From: Clostridia bacterium
GTDB taxonomy: Bacteria > Bacillota > Clostridia > Oscillospirales > CAG-272
Reading direction: 5' to 3'
DNA length: 14,160 bases
Assembly (NCBI GenBank): GCA_017504335.1
Contig: JAFVRI010000054.1
Span: 1-14,160 of the forward strand
Part shown: piece by piece, positions 14,097 to 14,160 of the stretch
Layout: each line of letters starts with the position of its first letter
Position numbering within the stretch: position 1 is the first letter of the stretch
Position numbers and translations under genes: made by a program
The notes under the pieces: generated by a model
The model's input: the letters and a program-made list of their open reading frames with translations, nothing else
The model's database searches: none
What the model was told of the DNA's origin: nothing

Positions 14097-14146
14097 GGAC
14101 ACATCACCAAGGCAAAAGCCTAAAATGATGTGTCCAACTTTTTTAT
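14097..14146. terminator. Intrinsic terminator near the right edge, probably bidirectional
   Basis: GGACACATCA (14097-14106) pairs perfectly with TGATGTGTCC (14126-14135). An inner AGGC/GCCT stem (14110-14113 and 14118-14121) closes an AAAA loop. TTTTTT follows on the plus strand and a run of Ts on the minus. It lies upstream of the GH110 promoter, so it most likely ends a gene located to the right of the window. Confidence 0.75.
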
Positions 14147-14160
14147 TTATTTTGTTTGTA

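Noticed and set aside
1..14160. Mobile element, CRISPR array, tRNA or rRNA
   Set aside because: No transposase or integrase motif, no regularly spaced direct repeats and no cloverleaf or rRNA-like segment was found on either strand.

Overview
The window looks like a carbohydrate-degradation region of a Gram-positive, Clostridia-like (Firmicutes) bacterium, probably a gut or other host-associated lineage. The reasons are near-consensus sigma-A promoters (TTGACA, 17-18 bp, TATAAT with TG extensions), strong AGGAGG-type ribosome binding sites, hairpin terminators with U-tracts, and the mix of families present. I cannot place it more precisely from sequence alone. Nine intact protein genes, one gene cut by the left edge and one degraded gene are visible. 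I saw no tRNA, rRNA, CRISPR array, transposase, transporter or transcription regulator gene.

Left block (1-5073, minus strand): an operon transcribed leftward from a promoter at 5154-5182. Its order is ceramidase-fold hydrolase (3751-5073), a second ceramidase-fold hydrolase (2320-3693), a DUF4838 protein (325-2286) and a second DUF4838 gene (1-282, truncated by the window). The two DUF4838 genes are almost identical over the 282 bp that can be compared, which points to recent duplication or gene conversion.

Centre (5364-7952, plus strand): a divergent promoter drives two tandem metallo-beta-lactamase-fold hydrolases that are clearly paralogous (5470-6666 and 6726-7904) and end at a strong intrinsic terminator. 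The 396-bp divergent intergenic region holds both promoters and several palindromes that could be operators or leader hairpins.

Right block (8038-14160): a GH89-like alpha-N-acetylglucosaminidase relative (8094-10388, plus) with its own promoter; a frameshifted remnant of a GH29-like gene on the minus strand (10497-10866); a GH39-like glycosidase (11034-12335, plus) with its own promoter; and, converging on it across a bidirectional terminator, a GH110-like beta-helix alpha-galactosidase relative (12397-14007, minus) with a near-perfect promoter.

None of the complete proteins starts with an evident signal peptide, so all are probably cytoplasmic. A reasonable model is that imported oligosaccharides, perhaps host glycans or glycosaminoglycan fragments, are trimmed inside the cell by GH89-, GH39-, GH110- and DUF4838-type enzymes. 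The ceramidase-fold and metallo-beta-lactamase-fold hydrolases would then cut amide, ester or lactone bonds. The pairing of three poorly characterised families (DUF4838, ceramidase-fold, MBL-fold), each in two copies around one divergent control region, is the least explained part of the window.
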